In this document: piece after piece, positions 6,995 through 15,017 of the stretch
How the letters are laid out: every line of letters starts with the position of its first letter
How positions within the stretch are numbered: position 1 is the first letter of the stretch
Assembly: GCA_947489825.1 (NCBI GenBank)
Contig: CANLFL010000001.1
Span: forward strand, 1-25,825
Length of the DNA: 25,825 nt
Origin: Candidatus Nanopelagicaceae bacterium
GTDB taxonomy: Bacteria > Actinomycetota > Actinomycetes > Nanopelagicales > Nanopelagicaceae
Direction: 5' to 3'
Made by a program: the position numbers and the translations under genes
Notes under the pieces: generated by a model
The model's database searches: none
What the model was told of the DNA's origin: nothing
Seen by the model: the letters and a program-made list of their open reading frames with translations, nothing else

Positions 6995-8893
6995 TCAAAG
7001 CGAATGAGATAGGACATACGGGTCGATACGCATACGAGGAATCGATTTCTTGGCTATCCCCCGCTTCTTTCGATAGGTAACTAGAAAATCAAATAGTTCT
7101 TGACCATGATCTCGGGAGACAGTCAAAATAACCCGCGAATAATCTTCATCTAACCGAGTTGGACCAAGAATGCGGGTGGAGCTTGGAACCCGTCCTTCCT
7201 TAATCGATGAGGTGATACCGCTCAGAAATGTGGGTGTATCAGCGTGTGCAATTTCAAGAACGACCGCATGAACTAGCGGCGGCAACTGAGTCTGCTCGCG
7301 CTCCCTCAACTCTCTTGCAAGAAGTGGAGAGAGATTCCAACGTGATACAGCAGCAACAATTGGGTGCGAATTATCGATAACAACAAGAGCCTTACCATTC
7401 GGTGATAATAGACTCGCGCTCTGCATGATCGCCTCACGTGCGCGTTCCTGGGCGCGAAGATCTAACTGTGAGAAGAGATTATCCCCCTCGAGAATGACAA
7501 CAGCTTGATATCCACCGATTACTGCAGGAGCCATACCGGCCGTAGATAAGACAATGGAGTGTTGATTTTCTATCTCATGAACTGCATTTGTGGCATCGGA
7601 GGAGATCACTGCGAACCCCGGAAATGCTCTTCCGATTTCATGAGCGTAGCGAAGATTTCCTCGCCCTAAGAGATGAGCAGAACTCTTCTTGCACCATTTA
7701 CAACTCCACTCCACACTCGTGAGGTTGCAGAGCGAACAGATAAACCCCTTGTCGGGACCACCAAAATAAATTCGACCCCCACATTCACAGAGTGCAATAT
7801 TGCGACACGAAGCGCATGAAATTGCCTGCGAATAACCCTTGCGAGGAACGAGAAAAAGTACCGAGCCACGTGTGAGCGCACTTCTGATCGGTGAGAAGAT
7901 GCGATCCGGTAATAGTTCTCCCCGGAATTGAGGGTATGAGGTCGCATCAACCTTTGCTCGCTTGCCCTTGAGTGCTATTGCTTCGTTCTCAATCAACAAG
8001 GAAAGCTCAGAAGATGGCGCGTAGCCTGCAAAGGTAAGGTCGATCGCAGCTAGCTGTGAACGCATGATCGCAACATCTCGAACATTCCAACCAGGTGTAC
8101 GTCTTTCATAGTGTGACTCTGATCCCTCACGGAAAATCACAATTGTCTGAAGGTTGGCAACGGGTGCAAATATTGCACCACGAGTACCAATGACTATCTG
8201 CGAAGCACCTGTTGCTACCTGTAAGAAGTTGCTGTATCGAGTCGTTCTAGGAAGAGACGCGTCAAGTACTAAAAACTCCACATTAAGAAGAGTGAGTTCA
8301 TTAGCCAAGGAGTGAACTTCGCGTAACTCTGGAAGAACTACCAGCACTCCCCCCTGGCTAGCTCTCTTTTTGACCCACTCTGCAATCGTATGAAAGGGAT
8401 CTTCGCCGGGAGTAAATAAGTAATAGGAATGCGAAGGGCCCTGGTTTTTTTCTGCCGCTATCCCAGATGGCGAACGTTCTGCACCCACACTCTTTTCAGC
8501 CGAAATCACTCGCGGTGGAATTGCTCCACTCAATATTTCACTCGGTACCGCTCCCCATCTGCGAGCAACGGCAGTGACAAGGGCAATAATCTCATTAGTA
8601 AGCAACGGTGCTGGGGAGGTGACCTTCTCAATAAACTTAAGATTTCCAACGCTCGAGCTATTTACTCTTTCGATGACAAATGCGTCGACTTTCCGGCCAG
8701 AGAAATCGACCAACACCTTTACTCCAATAGAAACTTCTGCGTCCAGGCTCTGCGGAACGAGGTAGTCATAGCTCGGCTCGAGATGCGAGAGACCTGTATC
8801 TACCCAGAGACGTGCGACAGGAAGATGGGCTGAAGCAGTGCTCTCACCACGATCGACTTTCTGTACGCGAAGTCTGAGAGGCGCGGAGGTCAT
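6995..8893 (-). CDS. priA: PriA-like primosomal protein N', helicase motifs lost
   Basis: PriA normally restarts stalled replication forks as a DNA helicase. This 632-residue homologue keeps the N-terminal DNA-binding region (about 25-125) and the zinc-binding module with eight Cys in pairs (about 360, 363, 369, 371, 386, 389, 398, 401). The ATPase motifs are gone. Where Walker A (GxTGSGKT) should be, the sequence reads LFTPGEDPFHT (about 159-169), and the DEEH box is replaced by IFREGSESHY (about 253-262). Actinobacterial PriA proteins are known to lack these motifs, so it probably acts structurally rather than as a helicase. AAAGG lies 6 nt before the ATG. It follows metK with a 22-bp gap. 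Confidence 0.88.
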   Translation of the reverse strand: MTSAPLRLRVQKVDRGESTASAHLPVARLWVDTGLSHLEPSYDYLVPQSLDAEVSIGVKVLVDFSGRKVDAFVIERVNSSSVGNLKFIEKVTSPAPLLTNEIIALVTAVARRWGAVPSEILSGAIPPRVISAEKSVGAERSPSGIAAEKNQGPSHSYYLFTPGEDPFHTIAEWVKKRASQGGVLVVLPELREVHSLANELTLLNVEFLVLDASLPRTTRYSNFLQVATGASQIVIGTRGAIFAPVANLQTIVIFREGSESHYERRTPGWNVRDVAIMRSQLAAIDLTFAGYAPSSELSLLIENEAIALKGKRAKVDATSYPQFRGELLPDRIFSPIRSALTRGSVLFLVPRKGYSQAISCASCRNIALCECGGRIYFGGPDKGFICSLCNLTSVEWSCKWCKKSSAHLLGRGNLRYAHEIGRAFPGFAVISSDATNAVHEIENQHSIVLSTAGMAPAVIGGYQAVVILEGDNLFSQLDLRAQERAREAIMQSASLLSPNGKALVVIDNSHPIVAAVSRWNLSPLLARELREREQTQLPPLVHAVVLEIAHADTPTFLSGITSSIKEGRVPSSTRILGPTRLDEDYSRVILTVSRDHGQELFDFLVTYRKKRGIAKKSIPRMRIDPYVLSHSL

Positions 8894-8915
8894 AAGAGAC
8901 CTTTAGCTCGTTGGA

Positions 8916-10103
8916 CTAGATCGCCGCGCGGAGTTCATCCACGCGATTGGTTACTTCCCAAGTGAAGTTGGGAAGCTCGCGACCAAAGTGACCATAGGCC
9001 GCTGTTTGTGAGTAGATCGGACGAAGCAAGTTGAGATCTCTAATGATTGCAGCGGGACGTAGATCAAAGATTGTCGTTACTGCGTTCTGAATCTTTGCAA
9101 TTGGGACGGTTTCGGTACCGAAAGTCTCTACAAAAACGCCAACTGGATGCGCCTTTCCAATTGCGTAGGCAACCTGTACTTCGCAACGTCGAGCTAGACC
9201 TGCAGCAACAACGTTTTTGGCTACCCAACGCATTGCATATGCAGCGGAGCGATCAACCTTTGAAGGATCTTTACCGCTGAATGCACCGCCGCCATGGCGT
9301 GCCATTCCACCGTATGTATCAACAATGATCTTTCTCCCAGTGAGGCCAGCATCACCCATCGGTCCGCCAATAACAAAACGACCAGTTGGGTTGATGAGCA
9401 CTCTCAAATCACTCTGAGGTAGGTCCACCTTTGCGAGAACAGGCTTGATGACGTATTCAACAACCTCTGGGGTCAACTTCTTTGCTACATCTACATCTTC
9501 TGCATGTTGGCTGGAGATAACAACGGTATTGATCGCGATTGCTTTGTCACCGTCGTATTCAATAGTTACCTGTGTCTTTCCATCTGGGCGTAGGTAGGCA
9601 AGAGCGCCACTCTTACGTACGGCAGTGAGCTGCTCCGCCAATTGGTGTGCCAGATAGATTGGAAGAGGCATGAGTTCTTTGGTGTCATCGCAGGCATAAC
9701 CAAACATCAGACCCTGATCACCGGCACCCTGCAGATCGAGTGGGTCAACGGCAGAATCAACACGATGCTCAAATGCATCATTGACTCCTTGGGCAATATC
9801 TTGTGACTGTTGTCCAATTGAGATTGAGACGCCACAACTATTGCCATCAAAACCTTTTACTGATGAGTCGTAACCGATTCCTATGACAGTATCGCGGACA
9901 ATTCCCATGACATCTGCATATCCGTCAGTTGTTACTTCACCTGCAACATGCACCTGACCCGTTGTAATAAGAGTCTCGACTGCCACACGACTCTTGGAAT
10001 CCTGTGAGAGGAGCGAGTCAAGGATTGCGTCAGAGATCTGATCTGCAATCTTGTCTGGGTGGCCTTCGGTAACTGATTCTGATGTGAAGAGACGTTTTGA
10101 CAT
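8916..10103 (-). CDS. metK: S-adenosylmethionine synthetase
   Basis: Makes S-adenosylmethionine from methionine and ATP, the methyl donor for RsmB and many other enzymes. The 395-residue protein has the family signatures [18 protein letters not shown] near the N-terminus, [12 protein letters not shown] in the middle, and [19 protein letters not shown] in the C-terminal half. The length is normal. The ATG lies 4 nt after the coaBC stop. The upstream sequence has only weak AGG repeats, but a TAGGTT hexamer ends exactly 6 nt before the ATG, pointing to a leaderless transcript whose promoter overlaps the last codons of coaBC. Confidence 0.98.
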   Translation of the reverse strand: MSKRLFTSESVTEGHPDKIADQISDAILDSLLSQDSKSRVAVETLITTGQVHVAGEVTTDGYADVMGIVRDTVIGIGYDSSVKGFDGNSCGVSISIGQQSQDIAQGVNDAFEHRVDSAVDPLDLQGAGDQGLMFGYACDDTKELMPLPIYLAHQLAEQLTAVRKSGALAYLRPDGKTQVTIEYDGDKAIAINTVVISSQHAEDVDVAKKLTPEVVEYVIKPVLAKVDLPQSDLRVLINPTGRFVIGGPMGDAGLTGRKIIVDTYGGMARHGGGAFSGKDPSKVDRSAAYAMRWVAKNVVAAGLARRCEVQVAYAIGKAHPVGVFVETFGTETVPIAKIQNAVTTIFDLRPAAIIRDLNLLRPIYSQTAAYGHFGRELPNFTWEVTNRVDELRAAI

Positions 10104-10107
10104 TGGT

Positions 10108-11298
10108 CTAACCTAACCTATTAAGGGCCTGATCAAGGAGAAGATCGGCGAGCGAGTCTTTATCGGTGCGATCAACATTGATCTCTTGTACAGATCCTGC
10201 CTTATTTGCAATCAAAATCACACCTTGGTTATGGTCTGATCCGAATATTTCATTAGCTGCAACATCATTGAGAAAGAGTATATCGGCACTCTTGCTCAGA
10301 AGTTTTCTCTTGCCTTCTTCAATATCCAAAGATGTCTCAGCAGCAAACGCGATAACGATCTGACTCTTCTTACGAGAGGCCACTGTTGCAACGATATCTG
10401 GATTAGATGCCAACTCAATCGAGGTGAGAGAGCCCTTCTTTATCTTCGCGTGACTTACCTGCGACGGCTTAGCATCTGCAACAGCTGCACTCATAACTAG
10501 CAGATCGCATTGATCAAATTCTTTCTCTACCTGGCTAAACATTTCTTCCGCCGTGCTTACTCTGATGCAACGGATCCCTGAAGGATCGGGTAATTCACTA
10601 TTTGCAAGAATGAGAGTGACATCAGCTCCGCGGCGGGATGCGGCGCGAGCGATTGAATAACCTTGCTTACCTGAAGAACGATTACCAATATACCGAATTG
10701 GATCTAACGGCTCACGAGTGCCACCTGCTGTAACTAGAACTTTGCGACCCAGCAGATCGTGTACAGGATTAGCGATTGCGTTGAATTCGGCAAGAATACG
10801 TGAAGTCTCAGGGAATCGACCAACGCCTACATCTTTGCCGGTCAGTCGTCCATGGTCGGGCTCCATAACAAAGAATCCACGATTGCGAAGCAGCTGAACA
10901 TTTGCAATTGTTGCTGGATTTGACCACATCGCTGGATGCATTGCAGGAACGATAAGTTTCGGAGCCGTACTTGCAAGAACCGTATTTGTAAGTAAATCAT
11001 CCGCTCTTCCTTGGGCGATGCGAGCGATTAAATCTGCAGTTGCTGGGGCGATGATTATAAAATCACTGGAACTTCCCAATGAGACATGCCTTACTTCGTC
11101 GACTTTCTCCCACACCGTTGTCGTTACTGGGCGGCCAGAGAGAGCTTCCCACGTTGCGCTACCTACGAAGTTAAGGCTGGATGGGGTTGGTATGACTGTG
11201 ACGCCGAAACCTTGATCCTGAAGACGACGAAGTAGGTCGCAGGACTTGTATGCAGCAATCCCACCACCAACGCCAAGGATTACTTCGCGCGTGGACAC
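10108..11298 (-). CDS. coaBC: Bifunctional phosphopantothenoylcysteine synthetase/decarboxylase
   Basis: Two consecutive steps of coenzyme A synthesis in one protein. The N-terminal CoaC flavoprotein domain (about 1-180) has GGIAAYK (12-18), the catalytic His71 in VRHVSLG, and the PAMHPAMW loop. The C-terminal CoaB domain (about 185-396) has [16 protein letters not shown] and NRSSGKQG, with AKIKKG further on. In the CoaC clamp the E. coli type ACGD (with Cys158) appears as TGKD here (within [11 protein letters not shown], about 151-161), so that Cys is absent. The start is a GTG with AGGAAAG 7 nt upstream. It is downstream of rpoZ by 19 bp. Confidence 0.96.
   Translation of the reverse strand: MSTREVILGVGGGIAAYKSCDLLRRLQDQGFGVTVIPTPSSLNFVGSATWEALSGRPVTTTVWEKVDEVRHVSLGSSSDFIIIAPATADLIARIAQGRADDLLTNTVLASTAPKLIVPAMHPAMWSNPATIANVQLLRNRGFFVMEPDHGRLTGKDVGVGRFPETSRILAEFNAIANPVHDLLGRKVLVTAGGTREPLDPIRYIGNRSSGKQGYSIARAASRRGADVTLILANSELPDPSGIRCIRVSTAEEMFSQVEKEFDQCDLLVMSAAVADAKPSQVSHAKIKKGSLTSIELASNPDIVATVASRKKSQIVIAFAAETSLDIEEGKRKLLSKSADILFLNDVAANEIFGSDHNQGVILIANKAGSVQEINVDRTDKDSLADLLLDQALNRLG
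10110..10115 (-). promoter_or_regulatory. -10 element (TAGGTT) for leaderless metK-priA
   Basis: TAGGTT (TANNNT) ends 6 nt before the metK ATG. It overlaps the 3' end of coaBC, including part of its stop codon. It lies within a small TAGGTTAGGTTAG repetition, so the match could partly be chance, but the spacing equals that of the other leaderless candidates and no good Shine-Dalgarno sequence exists. Confidence 0.45.
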
Positions 11299-11317
11299 GA
11301 GATATCTTTCCTAGTGG

Positions 11318-11569
11318 TTACTTAACTGCTGGATCGAGATTTTCGATGGTCAAGAGACCTTCGTTGATCTCACGAAGAGCAATTGATAGCGGCTTCTCAT
11401 GAACATGTGTCTCGACCAATGGCCCGACATATTCAAGGAGACCCTCACCAAGTTGTGAATAATATGCGTTGATCTGTCGCGCTCTCTTAGCTGCGTAAAG
11501 CACAAGGCTATATTTCGATCCGCTCTTATCGAGAAGTTCGTCGATTGGTGGATTAGTGATTCCGTCCAT
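11318..11569 (-). CDS. rpoZ: DNA-directed RNA polymerase omega subunit
   Basis: A small subunit that helps RNA polymerase assembly by binding the beta' subunit. The 83-residue protein has the omega pattern [18 protein letters not shown] followed by [12 protein letters not shown] and a C-terminal tail with [13 protein letters not shown]. It is at the short end for the family. The start is well fixed by AGGAGG 5 nt before the ATG. Its position between gmk and coaBC is the common actinobacterial arrangement. Confidence 0.95.
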   Translation of the reverse strand: MDGITNPPIDELLDKSGSKYSLVLYAAKRARQINAYYSQLGEGLLEYVGPLVETHVHEKPLSIALREINEGLLTIENLDPAVK

Positions 11570-11609
11570 CAGTGCCTCCTATATTTTTAGCGCGTGGCAG
11601 ACTCATTCT

Positions 11610-12494
11610 TTAAGACCGCTGCGAATGAGCCAATGTTATCAGGCTTGCAACCACATGCTCGACCTGGTCATTGACCAGGATATGGTCGAAAAATGGGGAC
11701 TGAGCCATCTCTTCTTGGGCTAGGGCTAGCCTTTCAGCCCTTCTCTCCGATGAATCAGTGGCTCGTCCCTCTAAGCGCGAAACCAACTCTTCCCATGAAG
11801 GAGGCTCAAGAAAGACGAGAATTGCATCGGGCCAATTCGCCTTCACCTGTTTAGCGCCTTCAATATCAATTTCAAGGAGAACATCCTTACCTTGCGAGAG
11901 AGCATCGAGAACAGGTTGTCTCGGGGTTCCGTAACGTGCGCCGGCGAAAGCTGCCCATTCGAGGAAATAGTGATTTGTAATTGCACGATCGAACTCCTCA
12001 TCGCTCATATAGATGTAATCAACACCATGAGTTTCAGTGTGTCGCGGCTTACGCGTTGTTGCAGAGATACTCACCCAGAAATCATTGTGCGCTCGTACCT
12101 CTTTGGAGACAGTGCTCTTACCTACTCCCCCAGGACCTGAGAGAACGACGAGACTGCCATCATGCTTATTGTCTCGAGGGATGGCGAACTCCTTTACAAG
12201 TGCTCTGCGCTGATGATGTCCGAGACCCATGATTCGCCTCGTACGAGAGATACCAAGTCTATCGAGAATTGCAATCGCTCTTACTTTTCCGACACCTGAA
12301 ATGGATTCAAGTAATTCAGATACACGCATTTTCGAAACCGCTTCATCGTTGTCAGAGAGCTCTATAACTTGATCAACTGTGAGATTGCCGGCTCTGACCT
12401 CTGCCTTTACTTCGGCTCGATGAGAGCGCGAGACTCGTGCTTTTGCTAACGCTGCCGCACGCTCTGCTTCCGTGAGGACGGGCGGTTTTCTCAT
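11610..12494 (-). CDS. gmk: Fusion of actinobacterial integration host factor (mIHF) and guanylate kinase
   Basis: A 294-residue single reading frame with two recognisable parts. Residues 1-103 are a complete mIHF/sIHF nucleoid protein: a PPLT-like start (PPVLTEAERAAAL), KMRVSELLESISGVGKVRA with the helix-turn helix DNA-binding GVGKVRA, RLGISRTRR and GLG, ending at LVKEF where streptomycete sIHF nearly ends. After a short linker (104-113), guanylate kinase (GMP to GDP) follows with Walker A GPGGVGKS (120-127), SATTRKPR, YGTP and LLEIDIEGA. In Mycobacterium and Streptomyces these are two adjacent genes. No stop or usual start codon separates them here, but AAAGGAG lies at 12189-12195. The ATG has no ribosome binding site and a TAGATT -10 element at the leaderless distance. 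Domain calls are secure; the function of the fusion is unknown. Confidence 0.93.
   Translation of the reverse strand: MRKPPVLTEAERAAALAKARVSRSHRAEVKAEVRAGNLTVDQVIELSDNDEAVSKMRVSELLESISGVGKVRAIAILDRLGISRTRRIMGLGHHQRRALVKEFAIPRDNKHDGSLVVLSGPGGVGKSTVSKEVRAHNDFWVSISATTRKPRHTETHGVDYIYMSDEEFDRAITNHYFLEWAAFAGARYGTPRQPVLDALSQGKDVLLEIDIEGAKQVKANWPDAILVFLEPPSWEELVSRLEGRATDSSERRAERLALAQEEMAQSPFFDHILVNDQVEHVVASLITLAHSQRS
12189..12195 (-). promoter_or_regulatory. Embedded Shine-Dalgarno sequence inside the mIHF-Gmk fusion
   Basis: AAAGGAG, a full anti-SD complement, lies across codons 100-102, exactly at the mIHF/Gmk boundary. Six nt downstream is ATC (codon 105), in frame with guanylate kinase; no ATG, GTG or TTG follows in frame before the kinase domain. 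It may be the relic of the ribosome binding site of a formerly separate gmk, or it may support a rare internal start. The coding sequence VKEF alone could also produce it. Confidence 0.4.
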
Positions 12495-12500
12495 GACGAT

Positions 12501-12506
12501 AATCTA
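12501..12506 (-). promoter_or_regulatory. -10 element (TAGATT) for leaderless mIHF-gmk-rpoZ-coaBC
   Basis: TAGATT (TANNNT) ends 6 nt before the ATG of the fusion gene, within the 25-bp gap after pyrF. No Shine-Dalgarno sequence precedes the ATG. It would separate this housekeeping block from the PyrR-controlled operon upstream. Confidence 0.55.
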
Positions 12507-12519
12507 GAGGATCAGGGTG

Positions 12520-13224
12520 CTACTCGTGAATGGAAGCAACGAGTTGGGATGCACGAGAAGCCATTGCAGCCTTACCTTCACTCCAACGAGATGTAATAGG
12601 TCGACCAATCACCAGGAAATTTGCCCCCGCACGCATAGCTTGTGCAGGCGTCATCGTGCGCATCTGATCATCTCCGCCTGCTTCATCGGCCAGGCGAACT
12701 CCTGGAGTAATGATCTCGACAGATTGTGGAATGACTGCGCGAATAGCCTCTATCTCAAGGGGCGAGCAAACAATCGAAGTTGCACCTGCAGCCGTTGCTA
12801 CACGAGCCATCGATACGGCTGTCTCAAGAGCTGGTTTGGCATATCCAAGATCAGCGAGATCAGAATCTGCAAGGGATGTCAGAACAGTGACTGCAGTTAT
12901 CGATGTTGATGTCACTGCAGAGACAGCTGCACTGATCATCGCAGCGCCTCCACTAGCATGCACCGTCAAGAAACGTGGGTGTAGATGTTCAACAACTCCT
13001 ACTGATTTCTTCACAGTGTTTGGAATATCGTGAAGCTTAAGATCAAGGAAGATCGATGCGCCACTCTCTCGGGCGATACTTTCGATCCCTTCGCATCCAA
13101 AGGTGAGAAAGAATTCAAGACCTAATTTATAAATATCGATACTTTCACGAGTGGCATCAATCCACGCGCGGGCTGTATCAAAATCAGAGGTATCGACTGC
13201 AAGGATTATTGGGGAGTGAGCCAT
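12520..13224 (-). CDS. pyrF: Orotidine 5'-phosphate decarboxylase, type I
   Basis: Final step of UMP synthesis: decarboxylates OMP. The 234-residue TIM barrel has ILAVDTSD, IYKLGLEFF, LDLKLHDIPNT (catalytic Asp61, Lys63 and Asp66 of the DxKxxD motif), and TPGVR near the phosphate site, all typical of type I enzymes. Mycobacterium and Streptomyces carry the longer type II PyrF, so the subtype is unexpected. The ATG directly abuts the pyrD stop (TAAATG). It is the last gene of the pyr operon; pyrE is not in the window. Confidence 0.96.
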   Translation of the reverse strand: MAHSPIILAVDTSDFDTARAWIDATRESIDIYKLGLEFFLTFGCEGIESIARESGASIFLDLKLHDIPNTVKKSVGVVEHLHPRFLTVHASGGAAMISAAVSAVTSTSITAVTVLTSLADSDLADLGYAKPALETAVSMARVATAAGATSIVCSPLEIEAIRAVIPQSVEIITPGVRLADEAGGDDQMRTMTPAQAMRAGANFLVIGRPITSRWSEGKAAMASRASQLVASIHE

Positions 13225-14169
13225 TTAATTCTCATCCTCTCGATGAGCATAACCAATGGCATCCTTAACGGAGGCAAATCCCTTTGAGACCAAGAGCGCC
13301 GCAAGTTCGCGCTGAATGCGAGGAATGGCCATTGGGTCACCAAAACTTGCAGTACCTACTGAGACACCTGATGCGCCGGCCAGAATAAGTTCGAGCGCAT
13401 CTCGTCCCGAGACGACACCGCCCATTCCAAGGATTGGAACGTTGGGCATAGCGCTATGTACTTGATAAATCGCACGCACTGCAACAGGTCTTATCGCAGG
13501 TCCTGATAAGCCACCAGTTTTACCGCCAAGGTGTGGCTTCATCGTCTCAATATTAATTACCATTCCAAGCACAGTATTAATCAGCGCCAATCCATCTGCG
13601 CCGGCATCTACAACAGCCGAGGCGATGCTGGTGATATCTGTGACGTCGGGGGTCAGCTTTGCAATGATCGGTATCTCGCCTCCGATAATTTTGCGCACAC
13701 CATCTATTGCGCGAGCAGCGGTATCTCGCTCGCAGGCGAAGACCATTCCACGATTTTCAACATTGGGACATGAAATATTTACTTCCAGTGCGCTAATGCC
13801 TTGTACAGAGCGAATCTTTCGGGCCAACATCGCGTACTCATCTGTAGTCTCACCAGCGATTGAAACTATTACGCGGGCACCTTTTTCCAATAGCCATGGA
13901 ACATCCTGCGCTAAAAATTGATCGATTCCTGGTCCTTGAAGACCGATCGAATTAAGCATTCCTGAAGGTGTTTCCGCCATGCGCGGTGTGACACGGCCGT
14001 GCCTAGCTTTATTCATCACCGATTTAGTGACAACTGCACCTATATCGCGGAGATCGAAGAACTGCGAAAGTTCTTTACCCGAACTTGCACAACCGCTCGC
14101 AGTAAAAATCGGTGCCGGAAACCAGGCATTTCCTATCGTTGTGGAGTAATCCAGCGATGCCTCACTCAT
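13225..14169 (-). CDS. pyrD: Dihydroorotate dehydrogenase, class 1B catalytic subunit
   Basis: Oxidises dihydroorotate to orotate with FMN, passing electrons to PyrK and then NAD+. Class 1B is shown by catalytic Cys134 in NISCPNV (class 2 enzymes have Ser), the lack of an N-terminal membrane helix, and the adjacent pyrK. TASGC and NSIGLQGPG lie early, and GMGGV and GTASF late. I start at the ATG at 14169, giving 314 residues: it overlaps the pyrK stop as ATGA, and MSEASLDYSTTI is a sensible N-terminus. A longer reading from 14208 would overlap pyrK by 43 bp and add 13 unlikely residues. Confidence 0.95.
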   Translation of the reverse strand: MSEASLDYSTTIGNAWFPAPIFTASGCASSGKELSQFFDLRDIGAVVTKSVMNKARHGRVTPRMAETPSGMLNSIGLQGPGIDQFLAQDVPWLLEKGARVIVSIAGETTDEYAMLARKIRSVQGISALEVNISCPNVENRGMVFACERDTAARAIDGVRKIIGGEIPIIAKLTPDVTDITSIASAVVDAGADGLALINTVLGMVINIETMKPHLGGKTGGLSGPAIRPVAVRAIYQVHSAMPNVPILGMGGVVSGRDALELILAGASGVSVGTASFGDPMAIPRIQRELAALLVSKGFASVKDAIGYAHREDEN

Positions 14170-15017
14170 TGAATACCTACGGGTGGAGTTTTTCCAACCA
14201 GGTCCCACGCAACCGAACTTCCGTCCATTACCGGGCCATCAATACAGGAACGGAGCATTGAAATCGAACCGTCTTCATTCTTTACAGGTAGAACACACGT
14301 CATACAGATTCCAATTCCACATGCCATGGCTTCTTCTACTGCACACTGGTGTACGACATCCGTGCCATCCGTAATGTCAGATATCGCTCGCAACATAGAC
14401 ATGGGACCACAAGAGTAAATAACATCGACCGAGCCTTGAGTTATGAGTTCGCGAATCGGTGCGGTAACTCTGCCATGTTCGCCCATTGAGCCATCTTCTG
14501 TAAAGATCTTTAACGTTGATGCACTTCGCTTACCCTCTAAAGGAGCGTAGATCTTCGAACCTGTACTTGCGCCTAAGAGCATATCGACCTTGCATCCACG
14601 AGCCTTGAGAACTTCTGCCAATCCGAAGAGTGGTGCTGATCCGTATCCGCCGCCAACAAGAAGGGCGTTGACAGGACTTGTAGGTATTCCAAAAGCTTTA
14701 CCAAGGGGTGCGACAATATCTAACTCAGCACCTTCTTCTTGCGCACAGAGCCATTTAGATCCAGAGCCAAAGGGAGCGATGATTAACTCCATTGCTCCAC
14801 CAGATGCGCTTCCGTGGGTGATCCGAGAGATCGCAAATGCCCTTCGCAGAATCATCTTCGAAACATCGCCTCCGACTGAAATGGCAACAAAGTTTCCTGG
14901 ACGACAGACTGAGGCAAGATCTCCAATAGCAAGAAGAAGCTGGTGGTAGGCCCCTACTCGCTTGTTACTTAAAATTGTGGCGTTAAGTTGAGCTGCGCTC
15001 TTATTAATACTGCTCAT
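14166..15017 (-). CDS. pyrK: Dihydroorotate dehydrogenase electron transfer subunit
   Basis: Partner of class 1B PyrD, carrying electrons from FMN through a [2Fe-2S] cluster and FAD to NAD+. In 283 residues there is a ferredoxin-reductase-like FAD domain (RRAFAISRI), an NAD-binding domain (LLVGGGYGSAPLFGLA) and a C-terminal cluster motif Cys233-x4-Cys238-x2-Cys241-x15-Cys257. The start at 15017 overlaps the carB stop by one base (TAATG). A longer reading from 15032 is less likely because it enters carB further. It overlaps pyrD by 4 bp, as expected for subunits of one heterotetramer. Confidence 0.95.
   Translation of the reverse strand: MSSINKSAAQLNATILSNKRVGAYHQLLLAIGDLASVCRPGNFVAISVGGDVSKMILRRAFAISRITHGSASGGAMELIIAPFGSGSKWLCAQEEGAELDIVAPLGKAFGIPTSPVNALLVGGGYGSAPLFGLAEVLKARGCKVDMLLGASTGSKIYAPLEGKRSASTLKIFTEDGSMGEHGRVTAPIRELITQGSVDVIYSCGPMSMLRAISDITDGTDVVHQCAVEEAMACGIGICMTCVLPVKNEDGSISMLRSCIDGPVMDGSSVAWDLVGKTPPVGIQ

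Noticed and set aside
8429..8833. A 134-codon open frame on the plus strand opposite priA.
   Set aside because: It lies wholly inside priA, has an arginine- and cysteine-rich composition typical of antisense shadows, and shows no motif.
10106..10119. TAGGTTAGGTTAG repetition at the coaBC-metK junction as a repeat element.
   Set aside because: It is two short units made of the last coaBC codons and the stop. It is better read as coding sequence overlapping a -10 element.
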